Shown one piece after another: positions 1-7,196 of a stretch of DNA of 64,000 nucleotides. The translations under genes were made by a program, and so were the position numbers. The notes beneath the pieces are model-generated. The model saw only the letters and a program-made list of their open reading frames with translations. It did not search any database and was not told the DNA's origin. Origin of the DNA: JBBIJO01 sp037445895 (lineage in GTDB: Bacteria; Bacteroidota; Ignavibacteria; Kapaibacteriales; UBA2268); assembly GCA_037445895.1 (NCBI GenBank), contig JBBIJO010000012.1, positions 12,395 through 76,394 of the forward strand. Reading direction: 5' to 3'. The stretch's first letter is position 1. Each line of letters begins with the position of its first letter.

Positions 1-157
1 TTTTGAGTTCGTCGTCGGGTTGAAGTTCTCGTCCAACACCGCTTTTGTGGAATTCAATGATACTGGCACGAATCGAACGAAGAGTCTCGATACCAATTTT
101 GTTCCCCTCTTTAATTGCTTGTTTAAGAGATTCACCGACTTTTTGTTCTAAATTCAT
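1..157 (-). CDS. GatB/YqeY domain protein, N-terminal part (runs off the left edge)
   Basis: Reading the minus strand from the ATG at 157 gives 52 residues that begin MNLEQKVGESLKQAIKEGNK and continue with a short helical segment carrying LRSIRASIIEFHKSG. This matches the start of the YqeY family, small helical proteins related to the tail domain of the GatB amidotransferase subunit that are thought to bind tRNA-related partners. A purine-rich GGAAGA stretch sits just upstream of the ATG, which supports this start. The rest of the gene lies outside the window, so length and integrity cannot be judged. The family call is made by eye on a short stretch. Confidence 0.7.
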   Translation of the reverse strand, partial: MNLEQKVGESLKQAIKEGNKIGIETLRSIRASIIEFHKSGVGRELQPDDELK

Positions 158-425
158 ACTTCTTCCATATAACCAAATTAAATAACGATTTTAACCGAAA
201 AAGATTATGATGAAATATTAATAACTTTGCTTTTCGGAATTTTCGTTCGAGACAAAGATTTCTCCTAATTACTTATGTATTCCGATTAACGATTTCTACT
301 CAATTATTATGGTATTAGTATTATGGGTTTGAAAAATTAAATTGTTTAAATGAACGAGTAGGTGAAAAATCGAAAAAATATTATTTTTGTTTTTGCAAGA
401 TTTTTTAACATTAAAATAGCAAATT

Positions 426-995
426 GTGACTAAGCTAAATAGAAAAGAATTACTACCCAAACAAACCGAAGAACTGCTCGATATATTGAAAGTTCGTTTT
501 GAAAAAAATATGAGTCGTCATAAAGGTATTGACTGGCTGAAAGTAGAAGCCAAGCTAAAAGCGAATCAAGAAAAATTATGGTCGCTGTATCAAATGGAAA
601 TAACAGGCGGAGAGCCGGATGTGGTGGGATACGATAAAAAAACGGACGAATACATTTTTTATGATTGTTCTGCTGAAAGCCCTAAAGGTCGCAGAAGCCT
701 TTGCTATGACCAAGAGGCGCTTCATTCAAGGAAGGAACATAAACCACGGAACAGTGCTGTTGGTATGGCAGAAGAAATGGGTATCGCATTATTAACGGAA
801 GCGCAGTATCGTGAATTGCAGCGGTTCGGAAAATTCGACACGAAAACGTCCAGTTGGTTGCAAACACCTTCCGCAATTAGAAAACTTGGTGGTGCAATCT
901 TTGGCGATCGTCGCTACGATAATGTGTTCATTTATCACAATGGTGCAGAATCATATTATTCCGTCAGGGGTTTCCGTGGCTTGCTAAGAGTGTAA
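426..995 (+). CDS. DUF4256 family protein
   Basis: A 189-residue soluble protein with no signal peptide or membrane segment. The middle has the features of DUF4256: a GGEPDVVGYD segment, then YIFYDCSAESPKGRRSLCYD, and a C-terminal half with GIALLTEAQYRELQ and FGDRRYDNVFIYHNGAESYY. The molecular function of this family is not known. The frame opens with GTG at 426, since the upstream TTG is followed at once by a stop in its own frame. It is the first of three small same-strand genes (DUF4256, DUF1801, DUF2200) that look like a transferable set. The start is less certain than the identity because no strong ribosome-binding site is visible. Confidence 0.85.
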   Translation: MTKLNRKELLPKQTEELLDILKVRFEKNMSRHKGIDWLKVEAKLKANQEKLWSLYQMEITGGEPDVVGYDKKTDEYIFYDCSAESPKGRRSLCYDQEALHSRKEHKPRNSAVGMAEEMGIALLTEAQYRELQRFGKFDTKTSSWLQTPSAIRKLGGAIFGDRRYDNVFIYHNGAESYYSVRGFRGLLRV

Positions 996-1011
996 TGACA
1001 TCATATAAGTT

Positions 1012-1404
1012 ATGAATAAAGACATTCAAAGATACAACGATTTGCAGACAAATTCGAACAAAGAAATTTGTAGTTTGCTTGCTTCCGTTATAGACGAGAT
1101 ACTCGCCGTAGCAGAAAGCAAAATCTGGCACACACAGCCGGTGTGGTTTATTAATGGTAATCCCATCGTGGGCTACAGCAAAGAAAAGCGAGGTATTCGG
1201 TTAATGTTTTGGAGCGGAGCCGATTTTGGAGAAGAAAAATTAAAACCTGGTACCGGAAAATTTAAAGATGCTTCTATATTTTATAATGAAGTAGGGGAAA
1301 TCAATATCAGTGATTTAAAACGCTGGCTCGAAAAACCAGAGAAAATTCAATGGGACTACAAAAACGTTGTGAAACGAAAAGGCGAATTAGTAAGATTAAA
1401 ATAA
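1012..1404 (+). CDS. DUF1801 domain protein (YdhG/YjbR-like fold)
   Basis: A 130-residue soluble protein. It fits DUF1801: an N-terminal helix with ICSLLASVIDEILAVA, then KIWHTQPVWFINGNPIVGYS and a beta-rich middle with IRLMFWSGADFGEE, and a basic C-terminal tail. Members have the fold first described for YdhG and CyaY-like proteins, and some have been linked to iron or stress responses, but no activity is established for this branch. It begins 16 bases after the DUF4256 stop and ends 27 bases before the DUF2200 gene, so the three are probably co-transcribed. Confidence 0.85.
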   Translation: MNKDIQRYNDLQTNSNKEICSLLASVIDEILAVAESKIWHTQPVWFINGNPIVGYSKEKRGIRLMFWSGADFGEEKLKPGTGKFKDASIFYNEVGEINISDLKRWLEKPEKIQWDYKNVVKRKGELVRLK

Positions 1405-1431
1405 ATTTAAGGTTAACATAAGGTTCAGGAA

Positions 1432-1806
1432 ATGAAAAACGCAATCAATCACGATGAGCGTATTGCAAAAATGACTTTTGCATCGGTATATCCGCACTAT
1501 ATCGCAAAAGTGGAACGTAAAGGCAGAACCAAAGAAGAACTGCATCAAGTAATCGAATGGCTGACTGGTTTCGGCGAAAAAGACATTAAACAACTAACCG
1601 ACGAGCAAGTTACTTTTGAAGAATTTTTCAAACGAGCAAAACTAAACCCAAATGCACATCTTATAACTGGAGTAATTTGTGGATATCGGATAGAAGAAAT
1701 TAAGAATCCGTTAACACAAAAAATACGGTATCTTGATAAACTGGTAGACGAATTGGCAAAAGGGAAAAAGATGGAAAAAATATTGCGGACAGCACAAACG
1801 AAATGA
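1432..1806 (+). CDS. DUF2200 family protein
   Basis: A 124-residue soluble protein that I recognise as DUF2200. It has an N-terminal RIAKMTFASVYPHYIAKVER motif, then GRTKEELHQVIEWLTGF, and an ICGYRIEEIKNPLTQKIRYL segment in the middle, followed by a lysine-rich helix. Family length is normally about 115 to 120 residues, so this copy is complete. The function is unknown. AGGTTCAGGAA just ahead of the ATG may serve as a ribosome-binding site. It is the last of the three-gene accessory group and is followed by about 175 bases of non-coding DNA before the convergent alcohol dehydrogenase gene. Confidence 0.85.
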   Translation: MKNAINHDERIAKMTFASVYPHYIAKVERKGRTKEELHQVIEWLTGFGEKDIKQLTDEQVTFEEFFKRAKLNPNAHLITGVICGYRIEEIKNPLTQKIRYLDKLVDELAKGKKMEKILRTAQTK

Positions 1807-1982
1807 CAAGAAAACAACAATGGATACGACAACGGTCATATGCTATTAAAATGGCGCATAGCGGCGTAACGTTTATATACCTTAGTTGCTGTGGCGGAAG
1901 GGCAAGGTGGCATCCACACCAAATTATCCACACTACCGATTAAATAGGCTTACAAAGCATCAGCGAAGTATGTATTTTCATA

Positions 1983-3137
1983 TTACCAAGATGCAATACA
2001 CAGAATCTCGTGAATATCGTTGTAATTCAAAGGTTTTAAATTACCAATTTGGCGGTATGATGTTGCCTTCCAAATCGTATCTGTAATAAATGGAATTTCG
2101 TTGCTGCCGATTCCTAAGTCTTGTAGGCTTATTGGAGCACCCCACGATTTATATTTTTCCTTTAAAGAATTAATTCCCGACTCTACATCGTTTTTGCCAA
2201 AAATGTTTTTTGCCCAACGAAGGAATTGTGGCTCGTTCAAAGTGTGGACATATTTTATCCAGGCTGGAAAGATAACGGCAAGACCGGCACCATGTGCAAC
2301 CTCTGGATGAACGGCGCTTATACCATGTTCAATTACGTGGCAAGCCCAATCCCCACCATAAAGTCCAGCGCCAGCAACCCCGTTCAAAGCCAAAGTTGCT
2401 GTCCAAGCAAGGGTGGAACGTAAATCGTAATCAGCAGGATTTGCCTTTAAACCATCGATAGTTGCAAAAATTGTTCTCATCAGGGATTCATCGAGCGAAA
2501 TCGTTCCTTCTTCGTTTTTACCTTGAAAGTAAAATTCCATAATGTGCGAAAGTGCATCGATTGCCCCGTAAACGGTTTGGTTCCATGGCAAGGTTGTTTG
2601 AAAAGTTGGATCTACAATTGAAACTTTGGGGTAAAGACAAAAGCCTTCGATATTCCATTTTTTATTTTCGTCTTCGTTTGTCAAAACAGCATAAGGGTCC
2701 ATTTCGGAACAAGTTGCCGAAAGAGTAAGAACCGTAAAAATTGGGAGAGCCTTCTCGATTGTAACATTTCTTTCGAATGCCTCCCATAGGTTGCCGAGAT
2801 AATAGCCAACTGCGATACTTTTTGCTTCGTCGATTACGGAACCACCGCCAACGGCAAGAATTCCTTCGAGCGAGTTTTTTCGAACGATATCGATACCCAT
2901 ATTAGCGTGTGCCAGCGTGGGATTAGGTTGAACACCCCAAAGTTCGACCCATTCGATATTGTGTTGTCGTAACGATTCAACAACTTGCGAATAGACTTCG
3001 TTTGTCTTGATTGAGCCACCCCCCGCAAGCAGTAAGACTTTTGTAATTCCGAAGTTGGCAATTTCGTTGCCGATTCGTGGGAGGGTTCCTTTGCCAAAAA
3101 TATATTTCGTTGGATTATGAAAAGTAAAATTTCTCAT
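1983..3137 (-). CDS. Iron-containing alcohol dehydrogenase, YqhD/butanol dehydrogenase type
   Basis: A 384-residue group III alcohol dehydrogenase that would reduce aldehydes with NAD(P)H in the cytoplasm. The N-terminal half has the nucleotide-binding GGGS motif at 97-100. The C-terminal helical half carries the metal ligands in the expected order: D194 and H198 in DALSHIMEFYF, H267 in CHVIEH, and H282 in AHGAGLA. The overall pattern (NPTKYIFGKG near the start, PNPT at about 71) is that of YqhD and the clostridial butanol dehydrogenases rather than the short fermentative AdhE domain. Which substrate is used cannot be told from sequence. It lies 4 bases downstream of the exported-protein gene on the same strand and may be co-transcribed with it. 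Confidence 0.9.
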   Translation of the reverse strand: MRNFTFHNPTKYIFGKGTLPRIGNEIANFGITKVLLLAGGGSIKTNEVYSQVVESLRQHNIEWVELWGVQPNPTLAHANMGIDIVRKNSLEGILAVGGGSVIDEAKSIAVGYYLGNLWEAFERNVTIEKALPIFTVLTLSATCSEMDPYAVLTNEDENKKWNIEGFCLYPKVSIVDPTFQTTLPWNQTVYGAIDALSHIMEFYFQGKNEEGTISLDESLMRTIFATIDGLKANPADYDLRSTLAWTATLALNGVAGAGLYGGDWACHVIEHGISAVHPEVAHGAGLAVIFPAWIKYVHTLNEPQFLRWAKNIFGKNDVESGINSLKEKYKSWGAPISLQDLGIGSNEIPFITDTIWKATSYRQIGNLKPLNYNDIHEILCIASW

Positions 3138-3141
3138 TGTT

Positions 3142-4122
3142 TTACTCGTTGATTTTTAACAACTTAGAGGTCAATTCCTTTAGTATTTGAGCATATTTTT
3201 CCATATTGTCTTCCGGTAATTTATCTTCCAATTGTTTTTCTATAATTAATCCATTTCTATCGATTTTACATAGGTATAAGCGAATTTTGATATTGTTGGT
3301 ATCGGCAAAAAGTTCACCAGTTAGTAAGTAATCGACTCCGAGTTCGAAAAGAGCTCGAATTTCTAATGGAGTAGGTGCCGAAAAATTTTCGGGCTCGAAA
3401 AAATTATATAGAGCATAAATTGAATCGCGACTTTCGTTATCGAAAGCTATGAAATCGTGTGAAAGCCGAGCTTCTTCGAATATTGACTCAATAGCAAAAA
3501 ACGAACTGACTTGCCTTTTTTGGAAGATATTCCATTTGCGTAGGCTATCGCTTTCGATATAATTTATTGAACCAATCACAAGTGTTGGAGCTGGCTTTAC
3601 TTTCAAACTACCGGGTAACTCCCAGAACATAAGTGAATCGGCGAGAATCTCCGCAAATGCACGTTGCATTGCAGCAAGCAACGCCGGGTCGTATATGGGT
3701 TCGTTTTTATCTTGAAGTTTATAATGTATGAGTGCATAGCCACTACCCGAGATAGTAGAACTGTCGAGGAAATTATAAGCTGAAACGTCGAGTCGGAAAA
3801 CATTTGCAAGGCGATTGAGCCTGAAGAACAATGCCCGCGATGCTCCTAAGCGTTTCCCAATCTCGAGAATGGTGGGGTGTTTCCCTTCGGTTTCGATAGC
3901 CCTTGCGATTGAATCTCTAATGTCGATTGGAATCAAAACGAATCGGTGTGCCCATTTTTGGATTAAATTCAATGCAGCTTCGATTTTTCTTTCGGAAAGT
4001 TCTTCGATGTTGTTGCCAATTTCGACTTTACCCACGAAGAATCTTTCTTTGGATTCTTGTGCTAAAACCCATAACAGATTCAAGGCAATCAATGCGGAAA
4101 TCGGAAGTAAGAGTTTTTTCAT
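3142..4122 (-). CDS. Exported protein of unknown function
   Basis: A 326-residue protein with an N-terminal signal peptide (KKLLLPISALIALNLLWVLA), so it is probably periplasmic or outer-membrane associated. No lipobox cysteine is seen. I do not recognise the family. The body seems to contain two similar alpha/beta units: LGASRALFFRLNRLANVFRL at about 88 and LGVDYLLTGELF at about 259, both followed by a strand that would describe a graded output. That pattern resembles the periplasmic FlgO/TolB-N-like fold, but this is a weak resemblance. The gene sits between polX and the alcohol dehydrogenase on the same strand with short gaps (13 and 4 bases), so it is likely part of one transcript. Confidence 0.7.
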   Translation of the reverse strand: MKKLLLPISALIALNLLWVLAQESKERFFVGKVEIGNNIEELSERKIEAALNLIQKWAHRFVLIPIDIRDSIARAIETEGKHPTILEIGKRLGASRALFFRLNRLANVFRLDVSAYNFLDSSTISGSGYALIHYKLQDKNEPIYDPALLAAMQRAFAEILADSLMFWELPGSLKVKPAPTLVIGSINYIESDSLRKWNIFQKRQVSSFFAIESIFEEARLSHDFIAFDNESRDSIYALYNFFEPENFSAPTPLEIRALFELGVDYLLTGELFADTNNIKIRLYLCKIDRNGLIIEKQLEDKLPEDNMEKYAQILKELTSKLLKINE

Positions 4123-4135
4123 AGGAATGCGCCGG

Positions 4136-5845
4136 CTAAATGTTTTTACGAATTTGCTTTAATAGAGAAAGGAACTCGTTTTGTGCGAGGCAATTTACGA
4201 CATCTTTCGGTTCGAGCCATCCTTTCCTGGCAAATTTTAGTCCGTAGAACACATCTTCAAGTGAATATTTGTCGTGTGAATCTGGATTAATTGCAATTCG
4301 AGCGCCTTTTTCTTTTGCATAAAAAAGATATTCCCAAGGCAAATCGAGTCGGTATGGATTTGCGTTCAATTCGATTATCTTGCCATAATCGGCTGCTGCA
4401 TCGATAATTTCATATACGTCCACTTCGTAACTTTCGCGGGAAAGAAGCAATCGCCCTGTCGGATGTCCAAGGATGTGTGTGTAGGGGCTTCGAAGTGCAT
4501 AAATAATCCTTCGAGTCATCTCGCTTTTTGTCATTCTAAATCCTGAATGTATCGAAGCAACAACGATATCGAATTTTTCCAAAATCTCGGGCGGATAATC
4601 GAGCGAACCATCGGCAAGAATATCGGACTCGATTCCTTTGAGAATTTGGATACCTAAGCCCTTTTCGTTAAGTTTATCGATTTCCTTATGTTGTTGAGTA
4701 ATTCGTTCTATCTCGAGTCCATTTGCATATTTAGCGGTTTGGCTGTGGTCGCAAACAGCGATATACTCGAAGTTTAACTGTTTTGCACAAAGAGCCATTT
4801 CTTCGATGGTATTCCGACCGTCGCTCCAAATCGAGTGGATATGCAGCATTCCACGTAGGTCTTCTAATTCAATAAGTCGAGGTATGCTGTTGTCGAGCGA
4901 GCGTTCCAACGCAAAGGCATCTTCGCGTAATTCCGAAGGAATAAACTGCAATCCTAACCACTTGAACAAGTCTTCTTCTGTTTGAATTTGTTTATTTTCA
5001 ATAGGGAAATTGTCCGCGATAAAATCACGTCCCGTTTTTTTTTGAACAATTTCTGCAAATTTTTCGAGATATTTTTGCTTTGCTGTGGTGTTGTGGAGTC
5101 GCCAAACGTAATTCTGGGGATTAGTAACTTCAATTGTAACAGGTGTTCCATCCTCGGTCCCGAAATTAATAAGGGAGTTTTCTATGTTTCCGCTGAATAT
5201 ATCGGCGATTTGTTTGGCAGTTGCTTTGGGCATTTCGCTTTCGACAACGAACGAAATAGTCGAGACAATTTCGGTGACTCTGCGGATTTCGCCGGTTATC
5301 GAAAAACGTGAAACCGATGGAATTTCCTTCAAACGCTCTTCGATTGACTTTGCTTGTTCGAGGCATTCAAATTGCCGTTTTTTCCCTTTCCAAGCTTTGA
5401 CGTGTTGAATGCCATTCAAAATAATTTCTTGCGATTTTGGGGAGAAACCTTTTATCGTTGCAATTTTATTATCGAGGCAGGCTTGTTCTAAATCATCGAG
5501 ATTTCGGACATTTAATTTCTCATAAAGCATTTTAGCTTTTTTCGGTCCGATTCCCGGTATTTTTGTAACTGTAATTAACCCCTCGGGAACTTGCTCTTTA
5601 AGACGTTCGTAGTAGAGAAATTCCCCTGTTTGAACATATTCCGTAATTTTCTTTACTAATGCTTCCCCAAAGCCTTTTATTTTGTTTAATGAATCGGTTC
5701 TCACATATTGAGCGATGTCGAGTTGGTTGGCTTCGATAATATCGGCAGCGTTTTCGTATGCGTCGGCTTTGAAAGGATTTTCGCCCTTTATTTTTAATAG
5801 AACTGATATATTTCGTAAGATTCTTACGAGTTTTCTATCGACCAT
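4136..5845 (-). CDS. polX: PolX-family protein: HhH and X-family core with degenerate polymerase site, intact PHP nuclease domain
   Basis: A 569-residue protein with the layout of bacterial PolX: an N-terminal 8-kDa-like domain, helix-hairpin-helix elements (KIPGIGPKKA, 95-104), an X-family nucleotidyltransferase core (about 150-310) and a C-terminal PHP phosphoesterase domain (330-569). The PHP metal ligands are present: H335 and H337, D342, D366-H367, E406, H433, H461, D522 and H524. The polymerase site is not. The usual GSxRRGKETVGDxD block reads TGEIRRVTEIVSTIS (184-198), so both aspartates are T and S, and the third, normally in VDLRV, is VTIEV (236-240). The protein is therefore expected to be a 3'-5' exonuclease or AP endonuclease rather than a gap-filling polymerase. 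The family call is firm; loss of polymerase activity is inference. Confidence 0.92.
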   Translation of the reverse strand: MVDRKLVRILRNISVLLKIKGENPFKADAYENAADIIEANQLDIAQYVRTDSLNKIKGFGEALVKKITEYVQTGEFLYYERLKEQVPEGLITVTKIPGIGPKKAKMLYEKLNVRNLDDLEQACLDNKIATIKGFSPKSQEIILNGIQHVKAWKGKKRQFECLEQAKSIEERLKEIPSVSRFSITGEIRRVTEIVSTISFVVESEMPKATAKQIADIFSGNIENSLINFGTEDGTPVTIEVTNPQNYVWRLHNTTAKQKYLEKFAEIVQKKTGRDFIADNFPIENKQIQTEEDLFKWLGLQFIPSELREDAFALERSLDNSIPRLIELEDLRGMLHIHSIWSDGRNTIEEMALCAKQLNFEYIAVCDHSQTAKYANGLEIERITQQHKEIDKLNEKGLGIQILKGIESDILADGSLDYPPEILEKFDIVVASIHSGFRMTKSEMTRRIIYALRSPYTHILGHPTGRLLLSRESYEVDVYEIIDAAADYGKIIELNANPYRLDLPWEYLFYAKEKGARIAINPDSHDKYSLEDVFYGLKFARKGWLEPKDVVNCLAQNEFLSLLKQIRKNI

Positions 5846-5871
5846 ATTTTAATTGCTCTGTTTCTATTAGT

Positions 5872-7035
5872 TTAAACAAATGCACTGAAACCAGTAATAT
5901 CTTCGCCGATAATAAGGGTATGGATGTCGTGTGTTCCTTCGTAAGTTTTTACCGATTCAAGATTTGCCATATGCCGCATAATGGGGTATTCGTCCAAAAT
6001 TCCATTTGCACCGTGAATTTCGCGAGCAATTCGAGCGCATTTAAGAGCAATATCGACATTGTTGCGTTTTGCAAGCGAAACTTGTTGGAACCGAGCTCGG
6101 TCCTGGTCTTTCAAACGCCCAATACGATATGCCAAAAGTTGTGCCTTTGTTATTTCGTTGAGCATCCAAACAAGTTTTTCCTGAACTATTTGGAAAGCAC
6201 CTATCGGTTTAGCAAACTGAATACGCGTTTTTGAATATTCCAACGCCGATTCGTAAACTGCTATTGCCGAGCCAATAGCACCCCAGGCAATACCAAAGCG
6301 TGCTTGCGTCAAGCAACTCAAAGGTCCCTTTAAATCTTGAACGTCGAGATGATTTTCTTCTGGAACCTCGACATTTTCCAAGATAAGTTCAGAGGTAACA
6401 GAAGCCCGCAACGAATGTTTCCCTTTCATTTCGATTGCAGAAAACCCTTTTGTTCCTTTTTCAACAACAAAACCGTGGACTATACCCCCTAATTTTGCCC
6501 AAACAACCGCAATATCGGCAATGTTTCCGTTGGTAATCCACATTTTAGTCCCATTCAAGACATAACCTCCGTCAATTGCAGTTGCCGTAGCTGCCATTCC
6601 GCCGGGATTCGAGCCAAAATCTGGTTCGGTAAGTCCGAAACAACCAATTGCTTCCCCATTCGCAAGTTTAGGTAACCATTTCTTTTTCAAGCTCTCTTTT
6701 CCATAGCGATAAATCGGATATATCACAAGTGAGTTTTGGACAGAGGCAAACGAACGCACTGCCGAATCGCCACGCTCGAGTTCTTGCATTGCGAGTCCAT
6801 AGGTAGTGTAATTTGCTCCGGCGCCACCATATTCTTGTGGCAAAGTAATGCCAAAAAGACCAAGTTCTGCGATTTTTGGCACAAGATGCATTGGAAAAGT
6901 TCCCTCTCGATAATGTTTTTCGATTATTGGAATAACTTCGGCATCAACAAATTGGCGGACAGTATCCCGAACTAATCGCTCCTCTTCGGTGTAGAGTTCA
7001 TCGAGATTGTAATAATCAACATTATGAACGGACAT
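5872..7035 (-). CDS. gcdH: Acyl-CoA dehydrogenase, glutaryl-CoA dehydrogenase type
   Basis: A 387-residue FAD enzyme of the acyl-CoA dehydrogenase family, expected to oxidise and decarboxylate glutaryl-CoA to crotonyl-CoA during lysine or tryptophan breakdown, passing electrons to ETF. Family segments run in order: LPQEYGGAG, FGLTEPDFGSNPGG, WITNG, RFGIAWGA and RIQFAKPIGAFQ. The catalytic base is E366 in TYEGTHDIHTLI, the position used by glutaryl-CoA dehydrogenases, and R94 in RSFASVQ is the residue that recognises the distal carboxylate. This combination favours GcdH over short- or medium-chain enzymes. It sits 26 bases upstream of polX in the same direction; no other lysine-degradation gene is in the window. 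Confidence 0.9.
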   Translation of the reverse strand: MSVHNVDYYNLDELYTEEERLVRDTVRQFVDAEVIPIIEKHYREGTFPMHLVPKIAELGLFGITLPQEYGGAGANYTTYGLAMQELERGDSAVRSFASVQNSLVIYPIYRYGKESLKKKWLPKLANGEAIGCFGLTEPDFGSNPGGMAATATAIDGGYVLNGTKMWITNGNIADIAVVWAKLGGIVHGFVVEKGTKGFSAIEMKGKHSLRASVTSELILENVEVPEENHLDVQDLKGPLSCLTQARFGIAWGAIGSAIAVYESALEYSKTRIQFAKPIGAFQIVQEKLVWMLNEITKAQLLAYRIGRLKDQDRARFQQVSLAKRNNVDIALKCARIAREIHGANGILDEYPIMRHMANLESVKTYEGTHDIHTLIIGEDITGFSAFV

Positions 7036-7196
7036 AAAATTCCCCAGTTTAAATTTGTAAAGTCGTTAGAAATTAGACTTTTATTTTAGTGTTTTGTGAA
7101 ATATTATGAACAAAGTAACTGTATAACTTTTTCGTGAGTAAGAAAGCGAAGGATGTAGATTTGCGATTACTTTTAGCTGTTTCGGTGTAGTGGTGC

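Noticed and set aside
1807..1982. Integron-like recombination site after the DUF2200 gene
   Set aside because: The stretch looks like a gene-cassette end, but the paired core sites expected of such a site could not be identified.
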